Counted from the first letter of the stretch, positions 49,067 through 58,569 are shown. The stretch is 64,000 nt of DNA from a bacterium (GCA_919901855.1 CAKKQC010000022.1:62001-126000), one strand, 5' to 3'. Made by a program: numbers and translations. Notes: generated by a model not told the origin, from the letters alone.

Positions 49067-50887
49067 ATGGCGCCGACGATTGACCAGCTCGCGAAGATGG
49101 GCCAGAAGCTCCGCAGGCACAGTATCCTGATGACGACCGAGGCGGGAAGCGGCCATCCCACGACGTGCATGTCCGCCGCCGACATCATGTCCGTCCTCTT
49201 CTTCTCCGAGATGAAGTTCAACCCCGCGAATCCCGCTCAGCGCGACGCCGATCTCTTCGTCCTCTCCAAGGGCCATGCGGCCCCGATCTGGTATGCGGCA
49301 CTGCGCGAGACGGGCGCGATCGACGACGACCTCCTGACCCTGCGCAAGTTCACGAGCCGCCTCGAAGGCCACCCGATGCCCCGGCTGCCGTGGACGAAGG
49401 TCGCGACAGGGTCGCTCGGCCAGGGCCTCTCGGCCGCGGCCGGTATGGCGGTGGCCAAGCGCATGGACGGGTACCCCTCGCGCGTGTACTGCCTGCTCGG
49501 CGACGGCGAGACGGCCGAGGGGTCGGTGTGGGAGGCCGCGCAGTTCGCGTCCTTCAACAAGCTCGACAACCTCTGCGCGATCGTGGACATGAACGCGCTG
49601 GGGCAGAGCGGTCCGACCATGCACCGGCACGACGCGGCGGCGCTGGCCGCCAAGTGGACGGCGTTCGGCTGGCAGGCGGTCGTGGCCGACGGCCACAACG
49701 TCCAGGCGCTGCTTGACGCGTTCGCGAAAGCCCGGGCCGGCTCGGGGAAGCCGACGGCGATCGTGGCCGTGACCGAGAAGGGCAAGGGCGTGTCGTTCAC
49801 CGAGGGCAAGGAAGCCTGGCACGGCAAGGCGATGAAGAAGGACGAGGCCGCCAAGGCCGTGGCCGAGCTGGGCGACACGGAGATCACGCTAAAGCCACAG
49901 GCCGTGAGCTGGGCGGCGAACGCGGCCCCCGCGGACGCCCCCCAGCCCTGGGTTCCGCCGTACAAGATCGGGGACGAGGCCGCGACGCGCGAAGCGTACG
50001 GCACCGCGCTCGTGAAGCTGGGGGAGACCGGCAAGGACGTCGTCGTCACGGACGGCGAGGTCAAGAACTCGACGTACGCGGATAAATTCAAGAAGGCCTA
50101 TCCCGACAGGTTCGTCGAGGGATTCATTGCCGAACAGAACATGGTCGGCGTCGCGCTGGGGATGGCCACCGAGGGCAAGATCGCGTTCGCGTCCTCGTTC
50201 GCCTGCTTCCTCTCGCGCGCCTACGACTTCATCCGGATGGCCGGCTTCTCGCACCCCAAACACCTGATCCTGTGCGGAAGCCACGCGGGCGTCTCGATCG
50301 GCGAGGACGGACCCTCGCAGATGGCGCTCGAGGACCTGGCCATGATGCGACCGCTGTTCAACACGACCGTCCTCTATCCGAGCGACGCCGTCTGTGCCGA
50401 GCGGCTGGTCTACGAAGCCGCGAAGACCGACGGGATCGTGTATATCCGGACGAGCCGGCCGAAAACCAAGGTCCTGTATGACGCCAATGAGACCTTCCCG
50501 GTCGGGGGTTCCAAGGTCCTGCGCGCCTCGGGGTCGGACCAGGCCACGGTCGTGGCCGCGGGCGTGACCGTCTACGAGGCGCTCATCGCGTGGGAAAAGC
50601 TCAAGACCGAGGGGATCGCGATCCGGGTCGTCGACGCCTACTCGATCAAGCCGATCGACACGGCGACACTCCAGCGGGCGGCCCTCGAGACGAAGAAGAT
50701 GGTCACGGTCGAGGACCACTCGCCCAACGGCGGGCTGGGCGAGGCCGTCTGCCAGGCGGTCGCGGGGAAGGCCCCGGTGACCCTCCTGGGAGTGCGCAAG
50801 GTCCCGCAGTCCGGGACGCCTACGGAACTGCTGGCGGCCTACGGCATCGACGCGGCAGCGATCGTCGCGGCAGTGAAGTCGGCCTGA
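49067..50887 (+). CDS. tkt: Transketolase (single-chain)
   Basis: 606 residues. The TPP-dependent enzyme moves two-carbon units between sugar phosphates in the non-oxidative pentose phosphate pathway. N-terminal half: TTEAGSGHPTTCMSAADIM, LSKGHAAPIWYAAL, TGSLGQGLSAAAGMAVA and the TPP motif GDGETAEGSVWEAA. C-terminal half: FIAEQNMVGVALGMA, GSHAGVSIGEDGPSQMALEDLAMMR in part. At about 606 residues it is of the shorter transketolase type and contains both halves. It starts at ATG 49067 after AAGGAGG. It supplies erythrose 4-phosphate used by the DAHP synthase at 9981. Confidence 0.94.
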   Translation: MAPTIDQLAKMGQKLRRHSILMTTEAGSGHPTTCMSAADIMSVLFFSEMKFNPANPAQRDADLFVLSKGHAAPIWYAALRETGAIDDDLLTLRKFTSRLEGHPMPRLPWTKVATGSLGQGLSAAAGMAVAKRMDGYPSRVYCLLGDGETAEGSVWEAAQFASFNKLDNLCAIVDMNALGQSGPTMHRHDAAALAAKWTAFGWQAVVADGHNVQALLDAFAKARAGSGKPTAIVAVTEKGKGVSFTEGKEAWHGKAMKKDEAAKAVAELGDTEITLKPQAVSWAANAAPADAPQPWVPPYKIGDEAATREAYGTALVKLGETGKDVVVTDGEVKNSTYADKFKKAYPDRFVEGFIAEQNMVGVALGMATEGKIAFASSFACFLSRAYDFIRMAGFSHPKHLILCGSHAGVSIGEDGPSQMALEDLAMMRPLFNTTVLYPSDAVCAERLVYEAAKTDGIVYIRTSRPKTKVLYDANETFPVGGSKVLRASGSDQATVVAAGVTVYEALIAWEKLKTEGIAIRVVDAYSIKPIDTATLQRAALETKKMVTVEDHSPNGGLGEAVCQAVAGKAPVTLLGVRKVPQSGTPTELLAAYGIDAAAIVAAVKSA

Positions 50888-50898
50888 GCCCCCACGTC

Positions 50899-53067
50899 AT
50901 GGCCGACCGCATCCTGAACCAGGCAGTCGACGTCAGCGAGGAGTTCCGGAACGCGGCCAACGACTTCTTCCTGCCCATGCGGCTGGAAGGATGGGATGCC
51001 CGGAAGGGACAGGGCCGGCTCCGGTGGGAGCGGCAGCGGCTCGAGCCGGGTGTGGAATTCGCCAACGCCGGCCGCGCGTTCGCGCGCAACGATGCCCACT
51101 CTTTCCGGGGCGGCCTCTACGGTGACGAGCTCTGCCCGTTCTCGGTCTCGTTCGTCACGCCGAGGACCATCCGCATCCGGATGGCGACCGCGCGCGCCTT
51201 CCGCAAGACCGAGTCCTCGCTCATGCTGGCACGACGGGTCCCCACGGACCGCTCCTGGCGCGCTTCGGGGACGTCCGGAACGACCGTCTATCGCAGTGCC
51301 TGCGCGACGGTCATCGTCCAGTCCGATCCCTGGCGCGTCTCGATCGCGGACGCCGCGGGAGGTGAGCTGACGCACACCCTCCACGTCGCGGACACCGCCT
51401 GCTTCCTGAACTACGACCCCATGCCCTTCTCGTTCGTCCGCCGGCCGGGAGACATGCGCCGCCAGCTCGTGTCGTCCTTCTCGCTCGCGCACGACGAGAA
51501 GATATTCGGATGCGGGGAGTCGTTCACGCGGCTCGACAAGCGCGGCCAGCGGGTCGTGCTCTGGACCTCGGACGCGCAGGGCGTCCAGAACGACCGGATG
51601 TACAAGCCGATCCCGTTCTTCATGAGCTCCGCCGGGTACGGGATGTTCGTCCACGGGACCACCCCCATGGCATTCGACTTCGGGAAGACCTACGACGCCA
51701 CGACCGCGCTCTTCACCGGCGACGACGAGCTGGACCTGTTCATCTTCACGGGGACGCCCAAGGAGATCCTGTCGGAATACACGGCGCTCACGGGCCGGTC
51801 GCCGGTGCCGCCGACCTGGTCGTTCGGGCTCTGGATGAGCCGGATCTCGTACTTCAGCCAGAAGGAGGCCATGGACGCGGCGCGGGGACTCCGGAAGCGC
51901 CGGATCCCGTGCGACGTCCTCCACCTCGACACCGGGTGGTTCGAGAGGGACTGGGAATGCGACTACGAGTTCGCGCCGAAACGATTCCCGAACCCGAAGG
52001 GGATGATCCGCGACCTGGGGAAGAAGGGCCTCCGCGTCTGCCTCTGGCAGTTGCCATATTTCATCAGGGGCAACAAGCTCTACGACGAAATCGTCCGCAA
52101 GGGCCTCGCGATCCGTGACGCCGAGGGAGGGCCGGAGGTCCAGGAGGCCGTCCTCGACTTCAGCAACGCGAGGACCGTCCGGTGGTATCAGGACAAGCTG
52201 GGGCGGCTCCTCCGCATGGGCGTCGCCGCGATCAAGGTGGACTTCGGTGAGGGCGGGCCGCTCGAAGGGCGCTACGCGTCCGGCCGGAGCGGCTGGTACG
52301 AGCACAACCACCTCCCGCTCCGGTACAACCGGGCCGCCGCCGGGATCACGAAGCGGGTACGCGGCAACGGGTTCATCTGGGCGCGGTCGGCCTGGGCCGG
52401 GAGCCAGCGGTACCCCTTGCACTGGGGCGGCGACGCCGAGAACACGGATTCGGCCATGGCCGCGACCCTGCGGGCCGGGCTCTCGTTCGGGCTCTCGGGG
52501 TTCTCGTTCTGGAGTCACGACATCGGGGGATTCGTGAAGCGTTCTCCCGAGGACCTCTACGCCCGGTGGATGCCCTTCGGGATGCTGACCTCGCACAGCC
52601 GGTGCCACGGCGCCCCGCCGAAGGAGCCTTGGGCCTACGGCCCCGCGTTCACGGACCTCTTCCGCCGGTGCGTGGAACTCAGGTACCGGCTCATGCCCTA
52701 CATCCTCGAGCAGGCGCGTGAGTCGTCGAAGAACGGCTGGCCGATGCTCCGCGCCCTGTTCTTCGAGTACCCGGAGGACCCCGGGTCATGGCTGGTCGAC
52801 GACGAGTACCTGTTCGGCCGGGATCTCCTCGTGGGGCCGCTCTTCGATGCGTCCCGTCAGCGGCGCATGTACCTGCCGCCGGGCCGCTGGATCGACTACC
52901 AGACCCGGCGCGCCTACGAAGGCCCGGGCTGGCACACGATTCCGGTGGGGCCGATCCCGGCCGTGATCCTGGCGCGTCGCGGTGCCGCGATCCCGCACAT
53001 CGCGCTGGCCCAGTCCACGGACGCCATGGACTGGCGCACGGTCCGGCCCGTCACCTTCGGGGGCTGA
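50899..53067 (+). CDS. GH31 glycosidase, alpha-xylosidase (YicI)-like
   Basis: About 722 residues. Catalytic nucleophile Asp448 in AAIKVDFGE (YicI has the same K-x-DFGE) and acid/base Asp512 in WGGDAENTD; also GFSFWSHDIGGF and the substrate-aromatic FGLWMSRISYFSQKE. GH31 enzymes release alpha-linked glucose or xylose; the KTDFGE-like nucleophile context favours alpha-xylosidase. No signal peptide, so it is intracellular and needs an imported oligosaccharide. It starts 11 bases after tkt, and released xylose could feed pentose metabolism. No xylose isomerase is in the window. Confidence 0.85.
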   Translation: MADRILNQAVDVSEEFRNAANDFFLPMRLEGWDARKGQGRLRWERQRLEPGVEFANAGRAFARNDAHSFRGGLYGDELCPFSVSFVTPRTIRIRMATARAFRKTESSLMLARRVPTDRSWRASGTSGTTVYRSACATVIVQSDPWRVSIADAAGGELTHTLHVADTACFLNYDPMPFSFVRRPGDMRRQLVSSFSLAHDEKIFGCGESFTRLDKRGQRVVLWTSDAQGVQNDRMYKPIPFFMSSAGYGMFVHGTTPMAFDFGKTYDATTALFTGDDELDLFIFTGTPKEILSEYTALTGRSPVPPTWSFGLWMSRISYFSQKEAMDAARGLRKRRIPCDVLHLDTGWFERDWECDYEFAPKRFPNPKGMIRDLGKKGLRVCLWQLPYFIRGNKLYDEIVRKGLAIRDAEGGPEVQEAVLDFSNARTVRWYQDKLGRLLRMGVAAIKVDFGEGGPLEGRYASGRSGWYEHNHLPLRYNRAAAGITKRVRGNGFIWARSAWAGSQRYPLHWGGDAENTDSAMAATLRAGLSFGLSGFSFWSHDIGGFVKRSPEDLYARWMPFGMLTSHSRCHGAPPKEPWAYGPAFTDLFRRCVELRYRLMPYILEQARESSKNGWPMLRALFFEYPEDPGSWLVDDEYLFGRDLLVGPLFDASRQRRMYLPPGRWIDYQTRRAYEGPGWHTIPVGPIPAVILARRGAAIPHIALAQSTDAMDWRTVRPVTFGG

Positions 53068-53075
53068 CGGGGGGA

Positions 53076-53081
53076 TATAAT
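53076..53081 (+). promoter_or_regulatory. Putative -10 box (TATAAT) of a leaderless promoter
   Basis: A perfect TATAAT ending 7 bases before the ATG at 53089, with no Shine-Dalgarno in between. The clearest example of the leaderless pattern in the window. Confidence 0.55.
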
Positions 53082-53088
53082 CCTCCCC

Positions 53089-54678
53089 ATGAACAACATC
53101 GGGTCCACGATTGCCAGGGTCGTCGGTGGATTCCTCGCCTTCGGGCTGCTCTTCGCGATGTCGTGCTCCGCCAGCACGCTGGTCTGGGGCGTGCCGCCCG
53201 CGTGGGGCCTGGTCGCGCTCTTCGTGCTCTCGCTGGGTCTTCTGGCCGGGTTCGGCCGGTTGGCGGGATGGCTCCCGAATGCGGAAGCGACGCCCCGCCA
53301 CGTCGTCCCGCTCCTCTGGCTCTGGCTGGCGACGGTCATCGTGCTGGTCGCAGTCGCCCAGTTCTGGAACGCGAGGATTGGCCGCCTCGAGGCCGCGCTC
53401 AAAGCCGAGGGGCTCCCCGCGTCCCTCGCCGAGTACGCCGAGGACGTGCCTGCCGCCAGGAACGGCGCGGCCGCGCTCGAGGCGTGGACGGCGACCTTCA
53501 CCCGGACCCGGGCGGGGGATCCCCGGGACTTCAATCCCGTCACCGACCTCTCGAAGGTGCTGGACGACGTCGACGGCGACTGGCAGGCGGAGGCGCCGGG
53601 CGACACCACGGGAGCGTGGGGCCCCGCGGCGGCCGCCGCGTTCACCGCGATCGAGCGGCGGTACGCGCGGTACATGGGCGGCGTGGACCGGGATCTCACC
53701 GCGATACTGGCCCGGTATCCCCGGCGGGTCGCCGTCGATTACCACGTGGTCGCGAAGGATCCGATGGGGCAGGATGCGCTCAGGGGACTCGGCGCGTTCG
53801 TGAGCGCGGAGCGCGGGTACCGCGTGCTGGCGGAGCATAGGGCGATGCAGGGGGACATGGCCGGCGCCTGGAAGGCGGTCCGCTCCCAGCTCCAGCTCAA
53901 CCGTCTGATCCTCCAGGATCACACCCTGATCGGGAGGATGATCGTGGTGGCGAACTCCGGGATCATCGCGAGAACCGCGACCACGATCATGCAGAACCGC
54001 CGCGACACCGTCCTGCCGCCCGATCTGGCAAAGGGCCTGGCCGCGATCATCGCGGAGCCGTGGGTGGCCGGCGGATTTGCGGGCGAGATCGCGTGGGGTC
54101 TCGACGTCCGGCGGCATTCGCGCTCGAAGTGGCTCGGCGGCAGCCTCCTGGGCAACCGCCGCCTCGGGTATCTCGTCGAGCGCAAGATGACGTTTCTCGG
54201 GTTCGCCGACGCCGCCCAGTACCACCAGATCACGCAGGTGCTGGAGCCGGCGGCGCGGGTGCGCGGCTGGACGCCCGACCTCCGGGGCGGCGAACTGGAC
54301 CGGTACGCGGTCAGTCGCGGGTGGGCGGCCGCGTGGGTGCCCTGGATCGACCTGCCGCGCTACCTCCAGCTCCTCCAGAAGGAGTACGAGGCGAAGACCC
54401 GGGTGCAGTTCGCACTCGTGGTTTCGGCGCTTCACCAGTACCGCGCGAAGACCGGGAAGTACCCGCCGGGACTCGCGCTGCTGGCGCCGCGGTATCTCGA
54501 CGCCGCGACCCTCGCGGACGTCTTCTCCGGGCGGGAGCTCGGCTATCAGCCCGGCGCCAAGGGCGCCGGGTATGAGCTATCGAGTGTCGGGCCGCTGGGC
54601 AACCGGAGCGACTCGCGGGCACGCATCCTGGCTGTGAAGGAACCGCTCGGCGTCAAGACGCCCGTCACAAAACCCTAG
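53089..54678 (+). CDS. Hypothetical membrane protein with GspG-like C-terminal segment
   Basis: 529 residues. Two or three hydrophobic segments near the N-terminus (GGFLAFGLLFAMSCSAS, LVALFVLSLGLLAGFG, LLWLWLATVIVLVAVAQF) are followed by a large helical extracytoplasmic domain. Residues about 440-520 (ALHQYRAKTGKYPPGLALLAP, DVFSGRELGYQPGAKG) resemble the C-terminal part of type II secretion pseudopilins (Y-x-x-x-G-x-YP, then DP/F-S-G-x-x-L-x-Y). No processing site is seen, so it is not a pilin. No family is recognised. It converges on, and overlaps by four bases, the large minus-strand gene. Confidence 0.65.
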   Translation: MNNIGSTIARVVGGFLAFGLLFAMSCSASTLVWGVPPAWGLVALFVLSLGLLAGFGRLAGWLPNAEATPRHVVPLLWLWLATVIVLVAVAQFWNARIGRLEAALKAEGLPASLAEYAEDVPAARNGAAALEAWTATFTRTRAGDPRDFNPVTDLSKVLDDVDGDWQAEAPGDTTGAWGPAAAAAFTAIERRYARYMGGVDRDLTAILARYPRRVAVDYHVVAKDPMGQDALRGLGAFVSAERGYRVLAEHRAMQGDMAGAWKAVRSQLQLNRLILQDHTLIGRMIVVANSGIIARTATTIMQNRRDTVLPPDLAKGLAAIIAEPWVAGGFAGEIAWGLDVRRHSRSKWLGGSLLGNRRLGYLVERKMTFLGFADAAQYHQITQVLEPAARVRGWTPDLRGGELDRYAVSRGWAAAWVPWIDLPRYLQLLQKEYEAKTRVQFALVVSALHQYRAKTGKYPPGLALLAPRYLDAATLADVFSGRELGYQPGAKGAGYELSSVGPLGNRSDSRARILAVKEPLGVKTPVTKP

Positions 54679-57600
54679 TTAATCCGGACGCGGAAGCAGG
54701 CGCACCCCGTGGTCTGGACGCCAGCCATCGGCATCGTCCACTTCAGCCACCGGGTGCCCGCCACGGGGTTGGCCGTCGTCCACGCGGTGGGCGGCGCCGC
54801 CTGGGCGAGGGTGGAGTAGGAGACGTTCATGGCCACGCCGTCCGTGCTCCCGCAGGCGAGCCCGGCCGAGGTCGCCTCGGGGATGAACGTGGTCCCCATG
54901 GGGATTGCATCGGTGACCACGAAGGTGAACGCGCTCGCCGAGGAGTAGTTGCTCCAGCAGACCTTGAACGTTACGGTATCCCCCGACGCCGCGATGGTGA
55001 AGCGGGGTTCCTTGAAGAGTTTGACGTCCGCCCCGACCACGTTCACCGTCGTCAGTCCGACGATCGAGCCGTCGAAGGCGTCCGAGGCCACGATGGTCTG
55101 GTTGCCCAGTTTCGTGAGGCTGACGTTGATGAAGAGGTGGACGCCGTTGTCCCAGGGGCTGGTGCCGCAGCTCGGCGGCCCGCTGGATTCCCAGACGTAG
55201 TTCCACCCGTCCATGGGGTTGCTCTCGATCTTGGCGGTCGCGTCCGTCGAGGTGAACGACGTGGTCCCGCAGTAGTCCGTCTTCGTGCCGCCGCCGTTGT
55301 CGATGACCGCGATCGTGATCCAGAAGGACTGCCCAGTGAAGACGGTCGGGGGCGCCATGATGACGTAGTGGACCCCGGTTCGGACGAACGGAGCGGTGAA
55401 GAACTTTTCCGTGACCTTGCCCTGGAGGTACTGGACCACGAGGTCGCCCTGGGCGCCGGCCGCCGCGAGCGTCATGCGGTAGTTGGTGCGGGTGCCGCCG
55501 GCCGGAACCGACAGAGCCGTGACGACGATGACCTGGTCCACGCCGTCCGTCGTGTACCGGGCCGACATCGTGCCGCCGCCCTGGGTGGCGCCGTTGATCT
55601 GCACCGCCATCCCGGTCTTGGGGGCGAAGACGTTGATATACAGCGTGTCGTCGTTCTTCCCGCCGGTCGCGTGGTGGAACCAGAAGTCGTCGCCCGCCTG
55701 CTGGCCGTCGGCCGAGTGGAGATTGGAAGCCCCGGCCCACTGGCTGTAGAGCTGGCCGCCGCTGTTCACCTGGATCGGCCCGCCAACGAACAGCTCGATC
55801 TTCCACGCGGTAGCGTAGGTCGAGGAGTTCATCGTCGCGTCGTATCCGCCGCCGTACACGTGCGCGTTTCCGTCAAAGAGCGGGAGGCCGGGGGCCAGTC
55901 CGGCGTTCACGCGGTCGACGGCCTTCGGCAACCAGATGCCCCTCGAGCCGGCCATCGTCGTCGGCCATGCATTGCTCGGCACCTTCGTGCTGATCGGCTG
56001 GTACTTGTAGATCCGGTAGGTGGCCGGAGACGCCACGGTCGTGTTGCCTACTATGCAGTTGGGGCTGAGCGTCGGGGCACAGATCGGGTAGAAGGTGCCG
56101 ACGTTGACCGGGGAGACCAGGTTCCCGTTGTCCCGGTTCGGAACCATGCCGCCGTGGTTGTCGAACGCCCCGCCGATGCCGGGCGCCCCAAAGGTGTGGT
56201 AGCCCTGGTAGATAATCATCTGGGTGTCCGAGGAGATGATCCGGAAGTGGAAAAGGTCGTCGATGGTGGCCGCGTAGGTGCCCTCGAGCGGCATCCAGAT
56301 GCTCTCCCCGGCGATGTTGCCGGTCTTCACGTAGTCCCAGCCGAGCATCGCGGGGTTCCACCTGAACAGGTGGACGGTCGTGTCCTGCGCGGCGTCGAAG
56401 ACGCCCATCGACGTGATGCTCGTGTTGACGATTGCGAGCCGGTCGCCGTGGCCGATGGTATTCAGCGCGATCTGGTCGGGCCGCATGCTCGTGTAGTGCA
56501 TGAACCCGCAGTAGTTCAGGCTGGTCGAGGGCAGATACGTGAACGAATCGTCGTTGGAGTCCGATCCTTCGGCCATGGTCAGCCAAAGGATGGGGGAGTT
56601 GGAAGTGACCTTGTAGAGGAAGTCGAACGGATAGGTTTCGCAGACCCCGAATCCGTCGTCCCAGATGCCGGGCCAGTAGACGGCCGGGGTCCGCTCGATC
56701 TTGCATCCCGCGTTCGAAAGCCCGCCGTCCGCGGCGAATCCGCCCACGCACGATCCCGCCAGGACGTTGATGGACGCGCTCTTGCCGCCCGTGAGCGCGA
56801 CGCCCGTGCCGTTGTACTCGAGCTTCCGGAACTCGAAGTTGGTGCTCATGTTCAGGGGGAAGAAGCTGATGAAGAACCCGGGACATGCCTTGTCGTCCGA
56901 GTTGCCGGCGTAGCTCGTGTACGAGAAGTACATGGTCCGGAGCACGATCATGGCCAGGTGCGTGAAGTTCGCGGGCTTGATCGACGGCCCCGTCCCGTCG
57001 GCTATCCCCGTCCGCCCCTGCTCGAGGAGGGAAATGCGGTTGATGCAGGTAGATCCCGCGGGGATCGTCGAGATGACCTTGGTCCGGTACCGGAGGGACA
57101 ACGTGAACCCGGGCGCCATGTCGAGCTTCCACGTCAGGATCGTCTTCCCCCCTCCGGTGATCACCTTGCCCGCCGCCGCGGCCGCGCACCCCGAGGGCGT
57201 CATCGTCCAGCCCGTGCAGGGGTCGTCGAGACCGTACCCCTGGCTCCAGATGTCGAGCTGGTCGGGAACCGTGTCCCAGATGCTCACGGCCCACCATGTC
57301 TTCTTGGTCGAGACGTTCTTGAGGAAGATCTCGTAGGTCATCTCGTCGTCGGGGACGCCGTATCCGCTGGCGAAAAGGATGTCGTTGCTCCCGACCTTCC
57401 AGAACAGGAACCGGGCGACGACGGTGTCGGTCGGCTCGCTGATCATGTTCGGGTTGCACGACGCATTGATGAAGACGGCCTGCGCGACGTTGTTGAGCCG
57501 CGAGTTCTCGATCGCGGCCGTGTCGCCGGACCCCGGCTCGAAGCTCTCGCCGTTGCCCCAGTCCACGGTGAGCTGGAACGTGACGGAACCGGTGGGGCCG

Positions 57601-58433
57601 CCCGTGGGCAGACCGCCCGGGACGGACCACCGCAGGTGCATGGGCGGGCCGGGATCGGGGTCCCAGCCCGGGTCCAGTGGCGGCGCCGCGCTGCCGAACA
57701 CATAGTGCGTGAAAGGCGGCATCGAGTCGAAGACCTGGATGCCCGTGATGTTGGTCGTGCCCGGCCGCCCGTAATAGACCGTGTACGTGAGCGTATCCCC
57801 GGGCGCGGCCCGGTCGAGGTTTCCCTCCTTGATCACGTACCGGATCATCTTCGAGGTCGAGTCGGTCGTTACGCCCCATGGCAGCGTGCCCCAGCAGTTG
57901 TCGGTCAGCCCGCCCTCGCCCAGGTCGCTGTAGGAGGGGCCGAGCTCGACCGTCGCGCCGTCCGTGGGACATGACGAGATGTCCGTGTAGAGGAACAGGG
58001 ACGGCCCACACAGGCACGCGGTGCAGGGATCCTGCGTGTAGGCGTAGCTGCCTGCCCAGGTCCAGGCGGGGAAGTTGTCCACGCCCACGGTCCATATGCC
58101 GGCGAACGTCATGGTGATGAGACCCGAGTTCGAGGAGCCGCACACCATCTGCCAGTAGAGGGCCTTGACGTCCCCCAGCGGGCCCCCGCTGGCCGTCCCG
58201 TAGTTGAAGATCGTGAGGCCGGTCATCGAGGCGGACGGGCACCACGAGCACGAGGTGTCGTCGCACTCGACGATCATGAACGAGGACTGGGGGACCTTGG
58301 TCCAGTTGGGGAAGATGTAGCTGTAGCTGCTGAAGGGCGCGACCGGGTTCGCGAGGATGTCATACTTGTAGTCGGCGACGGCGGGACCCGTAGCCCCCGC
58401 CAGGACCACGGCCGTGGCAAGAAGAAAGTTCAT
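54675..58433 (-). CDS. Very large secreted protein with DUF11-like modules
   Basis: About 1252 residues from ATG 58433, which begins a signal peptide (MNFLLATAVVLAGATGPAVA). At least three beta-sandwich modules look like DUF11 repeats (AAPGDTLTYTVYYGRPGTTN, DDEMTYEIFLKNVSTKKTWW, SGDTVTFKVCWSNYSSAS), each followed by a D-x-x-P-x-x-x-x-x motif (VFDSMPPFTHY, TDAIPMGTTF). The middle (about 420-1000) is of unknown fold and cysteine pairs suggest disulfides. Probably a surface or matrix protein; no anchor is seen at the C-terminus. The frame is open to TTG 58517 but the signal peptide favours 58433. Confidence 0.7.
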   Translation of the reverse strand: MNFLLATAVVLAGATGPAVADYKYDILANPVAPFSSYSYIFPNWTKVPQSSFMIVECDDTSCSWCPSASMTGLTIFNYGTASGGPLGDVKALYWQMVCGSSNSGLITMTFAGIWTVGVDNFPAWTWAGSYAYTQDPCTACLCGPSLFLYTDISSCPTDGATVELGPSYSDLGEGGLTDNCWGTLPWGVTTDSTSKMIRYVIKEGNLDRAAPGDTLTYTVYYGRPGTTNITGIQVFDSMPPFTHYVFGSAAPPLDPGWDPDPGPPMHLRWSVPGGLPTGGPTGSVTFQLTVDWGNGESFEPGSGDTAAIENSRLNNVAQAVFINASCNPNMISEPTDTVVARFLFWKVGSNDILFASGYGVPDDEMTYEIFLKNVSTKKTWWAVSIWDTVPDQLDIWSQGYGLDDPCTGWTMTPSGCAAAAAGKVITGGGKTILTWKLDMAPGFTLSLRYRTKVISTIPAGSTCINRISLLEQGRTGIADGTGPSIKPANFTHLAMIVLRTMYFSYTSYAGNSDDKACPGFFISFFPLNMSTNFEFRKLEYNGTGVALTGGKSASINVLAGSCVGGFAADGGLSNAGCKIERTPAVYWPGIWDDGFGVCETYPFDFLYKVTSNSPILWLTMAEGSDSNDDSFTYLPSTSLNYCGFMHYTSMRPDQIALNTIGHGDRLAIVNTSITSMGVFDAAQDTTVHLFRWNPAMLGWDYVKTGNIAGESIWMPLEGTYAATIDDLFHFRIISSDTQMIIYQGYHTFGAPGIGGAFDNHGGMVPNRDNGNLVSPVNVGTFYPICAPTLSPNCIVGNTTVASPATYRIYKYQPISTKVPSNAWPTTMAGSRGIWLPKAVDRVNAGLAPGLPLFDGNAHVYGGGYDATMNSSTYATAWKIELFVGGPIQVNSGGQLYSQWAGASNLHSADGQQAGDDFWFHHATGGKNDDTLYINVFAPKTGMAVQINGATQGGGTMSARYTTDGVDQVIVVTALSVPAGGTRTNYRMTLAAAGAQGDLVVQYLQGKVTEKFFTAPFVRTGVHYVIMAPPTVFTGQSFWITIAVIDNGGGTKTDYCGTTSFTSTDATAKIESNPMDGWNYVWESSGPPSCGTSPWDNGVHLFINVSLTKLGNQTIVASDAFDGSIVGLTTVNVVGADVKLFKEPRFTIAASGDTVTFKVCWSNYSSASAFTFVVTDAIPMGTTFIPEATSAGLACGSTDGVAMNVSYSTLAQAAPPTAWTTANPVAGTRWLKWTMPMAGVQTTGCACFRVRIN

Positions 58434-58516
58434 CCTTGCCGCAGGCGCGGTGCGACCTTCGGTTCTCACGACATCACCCAAGACTGGTCCGCCTTCTCCC
58501 CCCTCAGCTTGAGTCA

Positions 58517-58522
58517 ATCATA
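58517..58522 (-). promoter_or_regulatory. Possible -10 box for the large secreted protein
   Basis: Minus-strand TATGAT with no good -35. It lies back-to-back with the pyr promoter (TTGACA at 58541), so both divergent units start from one short region. Confidence 0.3.
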
Positions 58523-58540
58523 CCAGCGACCACCCGGGGG

Positions 58541-58569
58541 TTGACAGTGGGGTCGCCATGGTGTTGAAT
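58541..58569 (+). promoter_or_regulatory. Promoter of the pyrimidine operon
   Basis: A perfect TTGACA (58541-58546), a 17-base spacer and TTGAAT (58564-58569). Transcription would begin near 58576, giving a leader of about 125 bases before pyrR. Confidence 0.65.

Noticed and set aside
54679-58266. Very long open frames on other frames of the large minus-strand gene, including a 945-codon plus-strand frame at 55137-57974
   Set aside because: They are shadows of a high-G+C gene: Arg/Ala/Gly/Pro/His-rich translations without domains, opposite or out of frame with a gene that has a signal peptide and DUF11 modules.
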